A stretch of DNA of 64,000 nucleotides from Micromonospora sp. C95 (GCF_018070465.1 NZ_JAGPXT010000002.1:248001-312000), one strand, 5' to 3'. Numbered from the stretch's first letter, positions 23,715-32,860 are shown. A program made the numbers and translations. Notes: generated by a model from the letters alone, not told the origin.

Positions 23715-24511
23715 AGAACCTCCTCACCGCGTACGGACTGGTGCCACGACAACGAACGCCGTTCGATGAACCGGAAGACGAGATTCACCACGAGCCCGAG
23801 CAGCCCGGTGACCACCACGAAGGCGTACAGCCCGACCGCGTCGCCGGCGGAGCGGGACAGCTCGATCATCCGTCCCAGACCGGGGTTGCCGATCACCATC
23901 TCGGCGGTGATGGCGAGGATGAGGGCGACCGCGGCGGCGAGCCTGACGCCCGTCATCAGATACGGCAGGGCGGTCGGCAGCACCAGGTACGACAACCGCT
24001 CACGACGGGTGAGTCCGAAGCTGCGTGCGGTGTCCCGGGCGACCGCGTCGACGTCCGCGACGCCGTAGATCACCTGCACGAAGACCTGCCAGAACGAGGC
24101 GTAGATGATGATGAGCAGGGCGGCCTGCATCTGGATGCCGAACAACAGCACGGCGAGAGGAATGAGCGCCACCGACGGAATGGGCCGCAGGAACTCCACC
24201 ACCGTGTGGGTGGCGCGGCGCAGGAAGGGCACCAGACCGACGATCGTGCCGAGGACGACCGCGGCGGCCGTGGCCACCGCCAGACCGATCGCCCAGGAGG
24301 TCATGGTGTACCCGAGCCGCCGCCAGAAGGCGAGGTCACGGACCTCCTCGGCGAGCCGGGCGAGCACGTCGGTCACGTACGGCAGGTACTGCGAGTTGAT
24401 CAGGCCCAGGGTCGGGACGAGTTGCCAGACGACGAGGAACCCGGTCAGCCCGACAACGCCCAGCATCACCTTGCGCGGCGAACGGGAACGTCGGAGGGAC
24501 AAGACGTGCAT
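23711..24511 (-). CDS. NitT/TauT-type ABC permease 1 (266 aa)
   Basis: ATG 24511. Six hydrophobic segments and the cytoplasmic loop ARSFGLTRRERLSYLVLPTA LPYLMTG, which contacts the ATPase. Follows the binding-protein gene after a 12-bp-stem hairpin. With the second permease it would form the membrane channel of the importer. Confidence 0.9.
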   Translation of the reverse strand: MHVLSLRRSRSPRKVMLGVVGLTGFLVVWQLVPTLGLINSQYLPYVTDVLARLAEEVRDLAFWRRLGYTMTSWAIGLAVATAAAVVLGTIVGLVPFLRRATHTVVEFLRPIPSVALIPLAVLLFGIQMQAALLIIIYASFWQVFVQVIYGVADVDAVARDTARSFGLTRRERLSYLVLPTALPYLMTGVRLAAAVALILAITAEMVIGNPGLGRMIELSRSAGDAVGLYAFVVVTGLLGLVVNLVFRFIERRSLSWHQSVRGEEVL

Positions 24512-24534
24512 GTTGCTCCCGTGGTCGGCGGCGA

Positions 24535-24565
24535 CGCCCTTCCCGGCCGGTGACCGGGAAGGGCG
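24535..24565 (-). terminator. Intercistronic hairpin between binding protein and permease
   Basis: CGCCCTTCCCGG (24535-24546) and CCGGGAAGGGCG (24554-24565) form a perfect 12-bp stem with a 7-base loop. Its place, right after the binding-protein gene, fits partial termination or 3'-end protection that keeps binding protein in excess over the permeases. Confidence 0.65.
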
Positions 24566-24580
24566 GGACCGCGCCGGCTA

Positions 24581-25552
24581 CTACTGCTGTTGGATGAGGC
24601 GATCGAAGTTGGGCTGCTGATCGAGCACCTTGTACTTGCCGGCGAGCGTGGCCAGCGACTCCAGGCTCGCCCGGTCCAGCTCCCAACCGAACTCCGGCAG
24701 CTTCACCGAGTCCGCGACCGCCTCCGGGAGTTCCAGGTTGTCCTTGATCGCCTGGCGGACGGCCGCCTCGTTCGCGGAGTCCTGCGCCCACGCGAGGGTC
24801 TCCTTCATCGCCGCGGTGAAGTCGGCGACCAACTCGGCCTCGGAGTCCATCTGCTCCTTGGTCGTGATGGCGGTGAGCGTGGCGAGCCCGGGGGCGACCG
24901 CCTGGTAGGGCGCGACGACGAAGGTGTCGCCACGGTTACGCAGCTGGGTGACGAAGGGTTCCGGCACCCAGGCGGCGTCGATGTTGTCGGCTTCGAGCTG
25001 CGCCGGGACGTCCGGGAAGGCGACCTCGACGAACTTGATGGTGGACGGGTCACCGCCGTCCTTCTCCACCGCGGCCATGATCGTCACGTCGCCGGCCGCG
25101 CCCAGGCTGTTGACCGCCACGCGCTTGCCCGCGAGCTCCGCCGGCCGGGTGATGCCCGACTTGGCCGAGGCCACCACGGCGTTGATGTCGTCGCCCTCGG
25201 CGTACGACGACGCGTAGTTACCGATGATCACCACGCCGAGGTCCTGCAGGTCGGCCCGGAACGGGCCGAACGGCTGACCGATGGCGAAGTCGATGTCGCC
25301 GTTGATCAGCGCGGGGATGGCCTGGGCACCGCCCTGCGCGGGCAGCACCTCGACCGAGAGTCCGTGCTTTTCGAAGATGCCGGCCTTCATGCCGCCCCAC
25401 AACGCGGCGGTCTCGGTGATCGGCAGGGCCGCGACACGAACTTGGCGAAGTTCGCCGCTGTCCTCTCCCGAGGGGGTGGCATCCGAGTCCGTACATCCGG
25501 CGAGCGCGATCGCGACGCTGGCGATCAGCCCGAGCGTGAATACCTTCTTCAT
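24581..25552 (-). CDS. NitT/TauT-type substrate-binding lipoprotein (323 aa)
   Basis: ATG 25552 (MKKVFTLGLIASVAIALAGC) chosen over TTG 25558. The signal peptide ends with a lipobox and Cys20, so the mature protein is lipid-anchored outside the membrane. The fold is of the SsuA/NMT1 type: RVAALPITETAALWGGMKAG, IDFAIGQPFGPFRA, RVAVNSLGAAGDV, AAWVPEPFVTQLRNRG. It delivers a small ligand to the permeases; the ligand is unknown, but the PaaX gene and CoA-ligase operon point to an aromatic or alicyclic acid. No homologous gene pair elsewhere in the window. Confidence 0.9.
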   Translation of the reverse strand: MKKVFTLGLIASVAIALAGCTDSDATPSGEDSGELRQVRVAALPITETAALWGGMKAGIFEKHGLSVEVLPAQGGAQAIPALINGDIDFAIGQPFGPFRADLQDLGVVIIGNYASSYAEGDDINAVVASAKSGITRPAELAGKRVAVNSLGAAGDVTIMAAVEKDGGDPSTIKFVEVAFPDVPAQLEADNIDAAWVPEPFVTQLRNRGDTFVVAPYQAVAPGLATLTAITTKEQMDSEAELVADFTAAMKETLAWAQDSANEAAVRQAIKDNLELPEAVADSVKLPEFGWELDRASLESLATLAGKYKVLDQQPNFDRLIQQQ

Positions 25553-25736
25553 CGACAAGGCCCTTCCTGGGGCGGGGGTGGTGGGCGCGTCAACACCTAC
25601 GGGTGCCTGGGACCCACTAGGGGCTTCATGTGAGTGAGATCACCTGGCCGTGCTGGCCATCGTCAGCCACCGACCCTCAAATGTCAAGAAAATTCTGACG
25701 CCCGTCATGAATCAATTGAATATCGGTTTGGGTACG

Positions 25737-28667
25737 TCAGCCCAACGCGCGGGCAAGCTCGGTGCGCGAGCGGATGCCGAGTCGATGGTAGATGTTGCGC
25801 AGGTGATGGTCGACGGTCCGGGTGGACAGGAACATCTGCCGGGCCACCTCCCGGTTGGTGGCACCGGCCGCGACCAGGTGGGCGATGCGCAGTTGCTGAC
25901 CGGTGAGCAGCCGTACGGCGTGTGGATCCGGGGTACCGACGGACTCTCCCGCCGCGCGTAGTTCCACTGTGGTCTGTCGTGCCCACACCTCCGCGCCGAG
26001 CAGGATGAAGGCCTGCCGGGCCCGGTGCAGGTGGCCGCGGGCCTCCCGGGGGCGCCGAGCGCGACGGAGTTCCCGGCCGAAGAGCAGCTCGGTACGCGCC
26101 CGCTCGAAGGTGGCGGCGTCGGTCGGGTGCAGCGACAGCGCGACCCGGAAATGCTGCTCGGCCTCGGCGCTACCGCGCGGCGCCAGCAGGGCGTGACAGC
26201 GGGCCGACAGCGCCCGGCGCAGCGGGCTGGCGGTGCTGCCGGCCCACCGGTCGAAGACGGCGAGCGCGGCGCGGGCCTGGGCGTGCCGACCGTCGAGCGC
26301 GGCGGCCTCCACCAGGTGCGGCGTGGCCATCACCTGCACCAGAACCTGGCCGCGACCGGTACCCGGTCGCGCCAGCGCGGTCAGCCGGTCCGCGGCGTCG
26401 GCGTACCTGGCCTCGACCAGGTCCAGCAACGCGAGAGCCCACTGGGCGAGGGCGTGCGGACGACTGCCCGGCACGGCGGCGTCGCCCAGCTCGGCGACGT
26501 GGCCGAGACTGGTGTCGCGATCGGACCGTACGGCCGCGAGCACGGCGAGCAGACCGAGATGTACGCCGACGCTCGTGTGTTGGCCGGCCGCCCGCGCCAC
26601 CCGCAGCCCGTCCCGGCAGCTGCTCGCCGCGGCCTCGTGTCGGCCCAGCCAGTACTCGCTCATCGCCCGCAGTTCGAGCGCCCTGGGTAGCAGGGAGGTC
26701 TCGCCCCGGTCGGCCGCACGTTCGACGGCGCGGTCGGCGAGCCGGTACGCCGCGGCGTCCACCGCGACCAGCAGACCGGCCACGGCCGCACCGGTCAGCG
26801 CGGTAGGGGTCGCCGCGGCACCGGTCAGCCGACCGCCCAGCACCACCGCCCGACGCAGCAGCGGGCCACCGTGGGCGTGTTCGCCGCGCAGCGTGGCGGC
26901 GACCCCGGCGACCAGGGTGGTCAGCAGCTCTGCCCACGGCGGATCTCCGTCGCGGTGCAGTGCCGCCATCCGGCGGGCCACCTCGGCGTAGCGGTACTGG
27001 TCGCCGCAGTAGCAGACGGCCTCGCCGGCCCGGACCAGCGCGACGAGCGCGGACTCGCGGTCGACCTCGGCCAGGGTGCTCGCAGCGGCCAGCAGGGTCG
27101 GCAGCGCGGCCGGCACCGGTCCGCAGCGCAGCCGCATCTCGCCACGCAGCAGTTCGGCGAGACCCCGGGTGGCGGCCATCCCCCGGTCGCGCAGCGCTTC
27201 GCTGCCGACGCCCTGCCCGGCCGGCGCGGTCGACGCGCCGCCCGGCGGCGCACCGGTTCCGTTGTCGGGCGTTTCCAGCGCGGCCGACACCCCGCCCGTC
27301 GGTGCGGCAGTCGGGCCGGGGGGCGCATCCGCGACCCGGTGCAGCAACGCGCGGGCCCGGTCGGGTTCGCCTGCCTGCCACGCATGGCGGGCGGCGCTTA
27401 CCTGCCGACCGGCGGCGAGCAGCGGATCGTCGCTGAGTTCGGCGGCCCGGACCAGCGCCGTCGCCGCGGCGTGGTGGTCCGTATGCTCCTCGCCCACGGC
27501 TTCCGCCAACTCCGTGGCCAGCTCCGGTGCCGGTCCGTCGGTCGCCGCCGCCAGGTGCAGGGCCCGCCGCAACCGGGCTCCGGTGCCGTCGAGCGCGGCG
27601 GCGAGCAGCAGATGGGCGGCGCGGCGTGCGGTCACCGCAGCGGTGGCCTCGACCATGGCGCGGGCCAGCGGTCGGGGAAACGCGGCGCCACCCGATGCCG
27701 TGAGCCGGATCAGGCCGGCGGCCTCGGCCGGTGCGAGCGCGCCGACGGTGCCGCCGGCCGCTCGCAGCGCCCGGCCCAGCGTCACCGGATCCACGACGCG
27801 CGCCTGGTCGGCCCGGCTCGGGTGGGCGGGGGCGGTCGCGGCGAGCACGGCCAGCAGCAGCGCCTGCCGCGCGTCGCCGGGCAGGCGGGAGAGCAGTCCG
27901 CGGTAGGCCCGGCCCAGGTCGCCGTCGGCCGGCACCGCCGTGGGCAGCGGCTCGGCACCCTGCCACTGGCCGGGCGTCAGCGAGTCCGCGAGGTCGACCA
28001 GGGCCTGCGGGTTTCCGGCCGCGAGGGCGCTCAGCCCGGCCAGCACCGGGTCGGGGGGTGGCGGCCCCGGACGGCGAGCGGTCAGCAGGGCCTGACTGTC
28101 CGGTTCGTCGAGCGGCCGCAGCCGATGGCCGGGTATGGCAGCGGCCTCGCTGTCGCTGCCGGCGGCGAGCAGCAGGACGACGGGCAGGTGCGACAGGCGT
28201 CGGGCCACCAGGGTCAGCAACCGGGCGGTGGGGGCGTCGCCCGCGTCGAGGTCGTCCATGGTGCACAGCAGTGGACGGTCGTGGGCGGCACCGGCGAGCA
28301 GGCCGAGCACGGCATGGGAGAGCACGAGCTGGTCCTGGTCGCGACAGCCTTCGCCGGCCATCACCCGGCGCAACACCTGCCGTTGCCGTTCGGGCAGCGC
28401 GCCCGCGCCGTCCAGCACCGGGTCGAGCAGCCGCTGCAACCCGGCGTAGGGCAGCATCGCCTCGTCGGGCAGACCGGTGGCGGAGAGCAGCCGGCGGTCC
28501 CGACCGTGCCGGTGGGCGTACGCCAGCAGCGTGCTCCGCCCGGAGCCGGGCTCGCCGTGCAGCAGCAGCGCTCCCCCGGCCGATGCCGCGAGCAGCCTGC
28601 GGATCTCCCGACACTCCGCCTGCCGGCCCCGTAGCACATCTATTTGCACCGTTGATGCATTAACCAT
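25737..28667 (-). CDS. Large ATPase LuxR-family (LAL-type) regulator (976 aa)
   Basis: ATG 28667. N-terminal AAA-type module: LHGEPGSGRSTLLAYAHRHG carries Arg44 where Walker A normally has Lys, and LLCTMDDLDAGDAPTARLLT gives Walker B. A long helical, TPR-like middle follows. The C-terminal LuxR HTH (about 915-976) is intact: QQLRIAHLVAAGATNREVAR QMFLSTRTVDHHLRNIYHRL. LAL proteins are usually pathway activators needing ATP and an effector. The Lys-to-Arg change may weaken nucleotide hydrolysis. A palindrome (28654-28672) overlaps the start codon. The targets may be the divergent or neighbouring operons; not shown. Confidence 0.9.
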   Translation of the reverse strand: MVNASTVQIDVLRGRQAECREIRRLLAASAGGALLLHGEPGSGRSTLLAYAHRHGRDRRLLSATGLPDEAMLPYAGLQRLLDPVLDGAGALPERQRQVLRRVMAGEGCRDQDQLVLSHAVLGLLAGAAHDRPLLCTMDDLDAGDAPTARLLTLVARRLSHLPVVLLLAAGSDSEAAAIPGHRLRPLDEPDSQALLTARRPGPPPPDPVLAGLSALAAGNPQALVDLADSLTPGQWQGAEPLPTAVPADGDLGRAYRGLLSRLPGDARQALLLAVLAATAPAHPSRADQARVVDPVTLGRALRAAGGTVGALAPAEAAGLIRLTASGGAAFPRPLARAMVEATAAVTARRAAHLLLAAALDGTGARLRRALHLAAATDGPAPELATELAEAVGEEHTDHHAAATALVRAAELSDDPLLAAGRQVSAARHAWQAGEPDRARALLHRVADAPPGPTAAPTGGVSAALETPDNGTGAPPGGASTAPAGQGVGSEALRDRGMAATRGLAELLRGEMRLRCGPVPAALPTLLAAASTLAEVDRESALVALVRAGEAVCYCGDQYRYAEVARRMAALHRDGDPPWAELLTTLVAGVAATLRGEHAHGGPLLRRAVVLGGRLTGAAATPTALTGAAVAGLLVAVDAAAYRLADRAVERAADRGETSLLPRALELRAMSEYWLGRHEAAASSCRDGLRVARAAGQHTSVGVHLGLLAVLAAVRSDRDTSLGHVAELGDAAVPGSRPHALAQWALALLDLVEARYADAADRLTALARPGTGRGQVLVQVMATPHLVEAAALDGRHAQARAALAVFDRWAGSTASPLRRALSARCHALLAPRGSAEAEQHFRVALSLHPTDAATFERARTELLFGRELRRARRPREARGHLHRARQAFILLGAEVWARQTTVELRAAGESVGTPDPHAVRLLTGQQLRIAHLVAAGATNREVARQMFLSTRTVDHHLRNIYHRLGIRSRTELARALG

Positions 28668-28672
28668 GCATC
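28654..28672. promoter_or_regulatory. Palindrome over the start codon of the LuxR gene
   Basis: GATGCATTAACCATGCATC has perfect 7-bp arms (GATGCAT/ATGCATC) around TAACC, and the start codon of the regulator lies inside it. Occupation would block translation initiation or early transcription, fitting autorepression or another local regulator. A related TTGCA-N7-TGCAA site lies before the acyl-CoA dehydrogenase operon at 36763-36779. Confidence 0.55.
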
Positions 28673-28733
28673 GAGTCTCGCCTACCCGTCGGCGCTTGAG
28701 AAGAGGGAACTGCCGGGTGGCGGGGGGCCCGGG

Positions 28734-29345
28734 TCAGCGGCCGGCCGGCTCGGCGAGCAGCGCGCCGACGGTGCGGGCCATCACCGCGCGGGCGGCGTCC
28801 ACGCCCAGGCCGAGGCCGTCGCGCAGGGTCGACCACGCCGGCCAGGTGCTCGCCGCCACCACGGCGTTGACCACCTGGTCCCGGGCCGGCCCGGCGCGGT
28901 CCAGCTCGTCGGCGAACAACTGCTCGACCTCGGCGCGTACCCGGGCGATGTGCTTGAGCCGGTTGCGGCGCAGCTGCGCGGAGACCGGTTCGCGCATCTG
29001 CGCGGCCCGGGCCGACGGCGCGATGAGTTGCAGCAGTTTCGCCCGCTGCCGGCAGAACGCGTCGACCCGCTTGGCCAGCGGCAGGGTGGGCGAGATCGGC
29101 CGCCAGGCGGCGTCCTGCTGGCGTAGCAGCTCCGCCCCGCTGGCCTCGAACAGGGTTTCCATGTCCTTGAAGTTGGTCCAGAGCGTACGCAGGGAGATGC
29201 CGGCCCGCTCGGCGATGCGCTCGCCGGTCGGGCGGAGATCACCCTCGGAGATGAGGGCGAGATGTGCCTCGACGATCGCCGCCCGGGTGCGCTCGGCCCG
29301 GGCGGTGCGCCCGTCGACCCGGCCGGCCGCCTCGGCACTGACCAT
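28734..29345 (-). CDS. TetR-family regulator (203 aa)
   Basis: ATG 29345 preferred over GTG 29363, with a G-rich ribosome site before it. HTH: TRAAIVEAHLALISEGDLRP then TGERIAERAGISLRTLWTNF, with TLWTNFKDMETLF in the recognition region. Helical C-terminal domain. It is downstream of, and on the same strand as, the Liv importer, whose promoter region carries TACACTCGGAGTGTA, a good TetR-type palindrome; control of that operon is an inference. Confidence 0.87.
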   Translation of the reverse strand: MVSAEAAGRVDGRTARAERTRAAIVEAHLALISEGDLRPTGERIAERAGISLRTLWTNFKDMETLFEASGAELLRQQDAAWRPISPTLPLAKRVDAFCRQRAKLLQLIAPSARAAQMREPVSAQLRRNRLKHIARVRAEVEQLFADELDRAGPARDQVVNAVVAASTWPAWSTLRDGLGLGVDAARAVMARTVGALLAEPAGR

Positions 29346-29473
29346 CCCCGCCGTCCCCCTCACCCTGGCGTTGCGTCCGTGCCGAGTCTAGGCATTTGTC
29401 AGACCCGGCCCGGACGAGCCTCGTCGAACACCGCCGGGCCGCCGCGCTCGCGGTGGATCGGCTGGCTCACCCC

Positions 29474-29510
29474 CGGTGGGCACCGCCCGGGCCGGACGGT
29501 ACCCACCGGC
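29474..29510 (-). terminator. Terminator of the Liv operon
   Basis: CCGGTGGGCACC (29474-29485) and GGTACCCACCGG (29499-29510) pair with one mismatch around a GC-rich 13-base loop, just after the stop of the binding-protein gene. No T tract, as usual in high-GC actinobacteria. Confidence 0.55.
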
Positions 29511-29518
29511 TGAGTGGA

Positions 29519-30799
29519 TCAGGCGCTCGGCACGCCGTTCGCCGGTGGTGGCACCGGCGCTGCGGAGTACTCGTTGACCGGCCCGTCGGCCTCGTCGGTC
29601 TCGTAGGTGGGGCCGAAGTAGCGCTGTTCTCCCCCCTCGACCCGGCTCAGCCGGCCGCCGCCGTAGCCGGAGTGGTCGGTGGCGGAGAACCGCAACGGCG
29701 CCACCCCGGGCCCCTGGTAACCGCCCTTACGGACGGCCTCGACGAGCGACTCGCGGGTGAGGTCCTTGCCCGCGGCCTGGAGCACCTGCACGAACAGGTA
29801 GCCCACCGCCATGCCGTAGACGGTGTTGCCGTCGAACTCCGCGCCACCGTTGTGCTCCGTGTTCACCTTGGTGAACAGCTGGATCCACGGATCGTCGCTG
29901 TCCCCCTGCATCGGCAGGTAGTTCAGCCCGATCAGGCCCTCCAGCAGCCCGGCGGCGTCGCCGAGCTGCCGGGACAGCGTCGGCAGGTCGGCGCCCACGT
30001 TCGACACCACCCACTGCGGCTTGAAGTCCAGTCGGGCGGCGGTACCGACGGACAGGGCGGTGAAGCCGGGCACGGTGGCGAGGATGACCACCTCGCAGCC
30101 GGCCGCCTTGAACGCGCCGATCTGCGGTGCGACGTTGGTGTTGCTGGTGACGTACGTCTGGCGGGCCGCCACGCCGTCGGCACCGAGTATCTTCTCCACG
30201 CCGGCCAACGCGTCCCGACCGAAGTCGTCGTCCTGACCGAGGAAGCACACCGACCGGCCCGGCAGGGCGGTCTTCACGTGGTTCGCCAGGATCTTGCCCT
30301 CGACCGTGTAGTCCGGGTTGAAGCCGAAGGTGTTCGGGTAGCGGTCGGGCTGGTCCCAGTTACGGCTGCCGGAGGCGACGAAGAGGTCGGGAACCCGGTT
30401 GGTGTGCAGGAAGTCGAGCACTCCGGTGTGGGTCGGTGTGCCGAGGCCGTTCAGGATGGCGAAGACCTTGTCCTGCAACACGAGCTGTCGGACCACCTGC
30501 TGGGTGGTGGCGGGGTTGTAGCCGTCATCCACGATGTTGTACGTGATCTTGCGGCCGTGCACGCCGCCGTTGGCGTTGACGTAGTCGAAGTACGCCTTCG
30601 TCGCCGGGGCGATCTTCGAGTAGCCGGCGGACGCCGGACCGGTGAGCGGCATGTGGGTGCCGACGACGATCTCCGTGTCGGTGACGCCGGGCACCGGCGC
30701 GCCCGAACCGGGATCGTCGTCGGCGCCACAGGCGGCCGAGGTGAGCAGCAGGGTGAGGGTGGTGGCGATCACGAGACCGCGTCGTGCCGTGCTTCGCAT
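29519..30799 (-). CDS. Branched-chain amino-acid-type ABC binding lipoprotein (426 aa)
   Basis: ATG 30799 (MRSTARRGLVIATTLTLLLT) preferred; ATG 30817 adds six residues. Signal peptide with Cys24 (TSAAC), a slightly atypical lipobox. Mature part is a periplasmic-binding fold of the LivJ/Leu-Ile-Val class: TEIVVGTHMPLTGPASAGYS, AYFDYVNANGGVHGRKITYN, FLGQDDDFGRDALAGVEKIL, TVYGMAVGYLFVQVL. Despite the name, such proteins also bind aromatic acids, steroids' side-chain acids or urea. The neighbouring acyl-CoA dehydrogenases suggest a carboxylic acid ligand. Last gene of the importer operon. Confidence 0.88.
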   Translation of the reverse strand: MRSTARRGLVIATTLTLLLTSAACGADDDPGSGAPVPGVTDTEIVVGTHMPLTGPASAGYSKIAPATKAYFDYVNANGGVHGRKITYNIVDDGYNPATTQQVVRQLVLQDKVFAILNGLGTPTHTGVLDFLHTNRVPDLFVASGSRNWDQPDRYPNTFGFNPDYTVEGKILANHVKTALPGRSVCFLGQDDDFGRDALAGVEKILGADGVAARQTYVTSNTNVAPQIGAFKAAGCEVVILATVPGFTALSVGTAARLDFKPQWVVSNVGADLPTLSRQLGDAAGLLEGLIGLNYLPMQGDSDDPWIQLFTKVNTEHNGGAEFDGNTVYGMAVGYLFVQVLQAAGKDLTRESLVEAVRKGGYQGPGVAPLRFSATDHSGYGGGRLSRVEGGEQRYFGPTYETDEADGPVNEYSAAPVPPPANGVPSA

Positions 30800-30864
30800 G
30801 GGACACCGACCTTTCATCGGTCCGGTTGTGCGAGATGGGTGGTTGCGGTGAGTGGGTGGAACGG

Positions 30865-31971
30865 TTACGACCGCCCGACCGGCCAGCGGGCGCGCAGCGC
30901 CCGGGTCAGCCGGGACAACAGCCCCTGCACCCCGCCGGGCGCGGCGATCATGACCACGATCAACGTGGCGCCGAAGATCGCCAGTGGCAGGTTGCCCTCC
31001 AGCCGCTGTGCCGCCGCCGGCGAGAGGGTGAACAGGTTGGTCAGGGAGTGGGTCAGGTCGGGCAGGGCGACCAGCAGGACGGCACCCCAGGCCGCCCCGG
31101 CGAGTCGACCGAGACCGCCGATGACCACCGCCATCAACAGGAACAGCGACAGCGTCAGGCCGAAGGCGCCGGGTGACACGCTCTGCGCGAGCACCGCCAG
31201 CAGGGCGCCGCCGAGGCCGGCACTTGCCGCGCTCACCACGAACGCGACGACCTGGGTACGCGCCACGTGGATGCCGGCCAGGCGGGCGGCGACCTCGTCG
31301 TCGCGTACCGCCCGGAAGGCGCGGCCGTAGCGGCTGCGGACCAGGTTCGCCAGCAGCACCAGGCAGCTCAGGGTCGCCGCGGCGGCCACCCAGAGCTGCC
31401 ACCGCTCGTGCGGGAAGTAGCTGCCCAGCCCGGCCGGGGCGGGGGCCACCGGCACCGCCAGGCCCTGCTCGCCGTTGAAGACCCCGTCGAACGTGACGGT
31501 CAACGCCGGCACCACCACGGCCACGGCCAGGGTGAGTCCGGCCAGGTACGGCCCGCGCAGTCGGGCGGCGGCGACGCCGACGACCGCGCCGACGACGACG
31601 GTGGCCAGCACCGCCACCACCAGCGACACGACCAGCCACCCACCGGCGGTGCGGCCCCCGTCGGCGAGGGCGTTCTGCGCCAGCGCGAGGGTGTACGCGC
31701 CGGTGGCCATCAGCGCGCCGTGTCCCAGCGAGAGCTGCCCGCAGAGCCCGGTCAGCACGGTCAGCCCGGCGGTGGCGCAGAGATAGGCCGCCACGGTGGC
31801 CAGTTGGAAGTTGCGGAACGAGTCGAGCTGGTAGCTGGCCAGCAGCACCAGCAGCGCGACGCCGGCCGCGACGGCGAGGTGACGGACCAGGGTCGGCAGC
31901 GACCGGCCGGGGCGGGCGGGATCGACGGCGGCTGCTCGGCTGGGCGGCGCCGTCGCCCGGGTGGCGCTCAC
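30865..31971 (-). CDS. livM: Liv-type ABC permease LivM (368 aa)
   Basis: Start at 31971 overlaps the stop of LivH by four bases. Multiple hydrophobic segments; family motif LTGLCGQLSLGHGALMATGA near residue 90, and GGLGRLAGAAWGAVLLVALP toward the C-terminus. Pairs with LivH to form the membrane part of a Leu/Ile/Val-type importer. The poorly conserved N-terminal 40 residues (MSATRATAPPSRAAAVDPAR) are likely cytoplasmic. Confidence 0.9.
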   Translation of the reverse strand: MSATRATAPPSRAAAVDPARPGRSLPTLVRHLAVAAGVALLVLLASYQLDSFRNFQLATVAAYLCATAGLTVLTGLCGQLSLGHGALMATGAYTLALAQNALADGGRTAGGWLVVSLVVAVLATVVVGAVVGVAAARLRGPYLAGLTLAVAVVVPALTVTFDGVFNGEQGLAVPVAPAPAGLGSYFPHERWQLWVAAAATLSCLVLLANLVRSRYGRAFRAVRDDEVAARLAGIHVARTQVVAFVVSAASAGLGGALLAVLAQSVSPGAFGLTLSLFLLMAVVIGGLGRLAGAAWGAVLLVALPDLTHSLTNLFTLSPAAAQRLEGNLPLAIFGATLIVVMIAAPGGVQGLLSRLTRALRARWPVGRS

Positions 31972-32846
31972 ACCCGCCTCGCGGTGACCGGGGCGAACAG
32001 CCCGCCGGGGCGCAACAGCAGCACCGTCAGCAGCAACGCGAGCACCGCGAGCGGGATGAGATCGCCGCCGGCGTAGCCGCTGACGTAGGACAGCAGCAGG
32101 CCGACACCCAGACCGCCGACGACCGCGCCGGGCGGGCTGTCCAGCCCGCCGAGCACCGCGGCGGTGAACGCGGAGACGAAGACCAGGTCCATCGCGTGCG
32201 GATGCAGACCCAGTCCGGTGGGAATGACGAGCATCGCGGCCAGGGCGCCGACACCCGAGGCCAGCGCCCAGCCGAGGGTGAGCATGCCCCCCACGTTCAC
32301 GCCGAGCAGTCGGGACACCTCGGGGGCGAACGCGGCGGCACGCATGCGCAACCCGATCGCGGTCCGGGTGAAGACCCAGACGAGGGCCGCACCGACGACC
32401 CCGACGGTGGCGAAGACGAACAGGTCGTAGGGGGACAGCACGGCGGTGCCGCCCACCGTCAGCGCGGTCCGGCTGAACGGCGTCTGGGCCGGTAGGTACT
32501 CGTTGCCGTACACCATGCCGAGCACCGCCTGGATCAGCAGGACCAGCCCGAGCGCGACGATCACCGGATTGAGCGGTGACCGGTGGTCCACCAGCCGCAT
32601 CACCGCGACGTCGACGATCGCGCCGAGCAGCAGCCCGGCGAGCAACGCCGCGGCGAAGCCGAGCCAGTACGAGCCGGTCGCGGCGGTGACGCTGTACGCG
32701 ACGTACGCGGCGGCCACCGCCATCGCGCCCTGGGCGAAGTTGACGATCCGACCGGCCCGCCAGATGAGCACCAGGGCGAGCGCGAACGCGGCGTAGACCG
32801 CGCCCCTCGACAGGCCGTCGAGGGTGAGGAAGAGGAAGCGGTCCAC
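31968..32846 (-). CDS. livH: Liv-type ABC permease LivH (292 aa)
   Basis: Eight hydrophobic segments; N-terminal LTLDGLSRGAVYAAFALALV and GRIVNFAQGAMAVAAAYVAY match the LivH family, as does FVSAFTAAVLGGLDSPPGAV VGGLGVG. Start at 32846, 14 bp after LivF. Forms a heterodimer with LivM. Confidence 0.9.
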   Translation of the reverse strand: MDRFLFLTLDGLSRGAVYAAFALALVLIWRAGRIVNFAQGAMAVAAAYVAYSVTAATGSYWLGFAAALLAGLLLGAIVDVAVMRLVDHRSPLNPVIVALGLVLLIQAVLGMVYGNEYLPAQTPFSRTALTVGGTAVLSPYDLFVFATVGVVGAALVWVFTRTAIGLRMRAAAFAPEVSRLLGVNVGGMLTLGWALASGVGALAAMLVIPTGLGLHPHAMDLVFVSAFTAAVLGGLDSPPGAVVGGLGVGLLLSYVSGYAGGDLIPLAVLALLLTVLLLRPGGLFAPVTARRV

Positions 32847-32860
32847 GGTCCTCCTTGCCT

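Noticed and set aside
26871..28634. A 587-codon plus-strand frame opposite the LuxR regulator
   Set aside because: Gly/Arg/Gln-rich with no domain motif. The minus frame carries Walker motifs and a LuxR HTH.
29396..31330. A 644-codon plus-strand frame opposite the Liv binding protein and permease
   Set aside because: No start signal and no motif; the composition is that of a complementary shadow of two recognised genes.
30800..31639. Extension of the Liv binding-protein frame upstream of its signal peptide
   Set aside because: It overlaps the LivM gene in another frame and is Arg/Gly-rich. A signal peptide with lipobox marks the real start near 30799.
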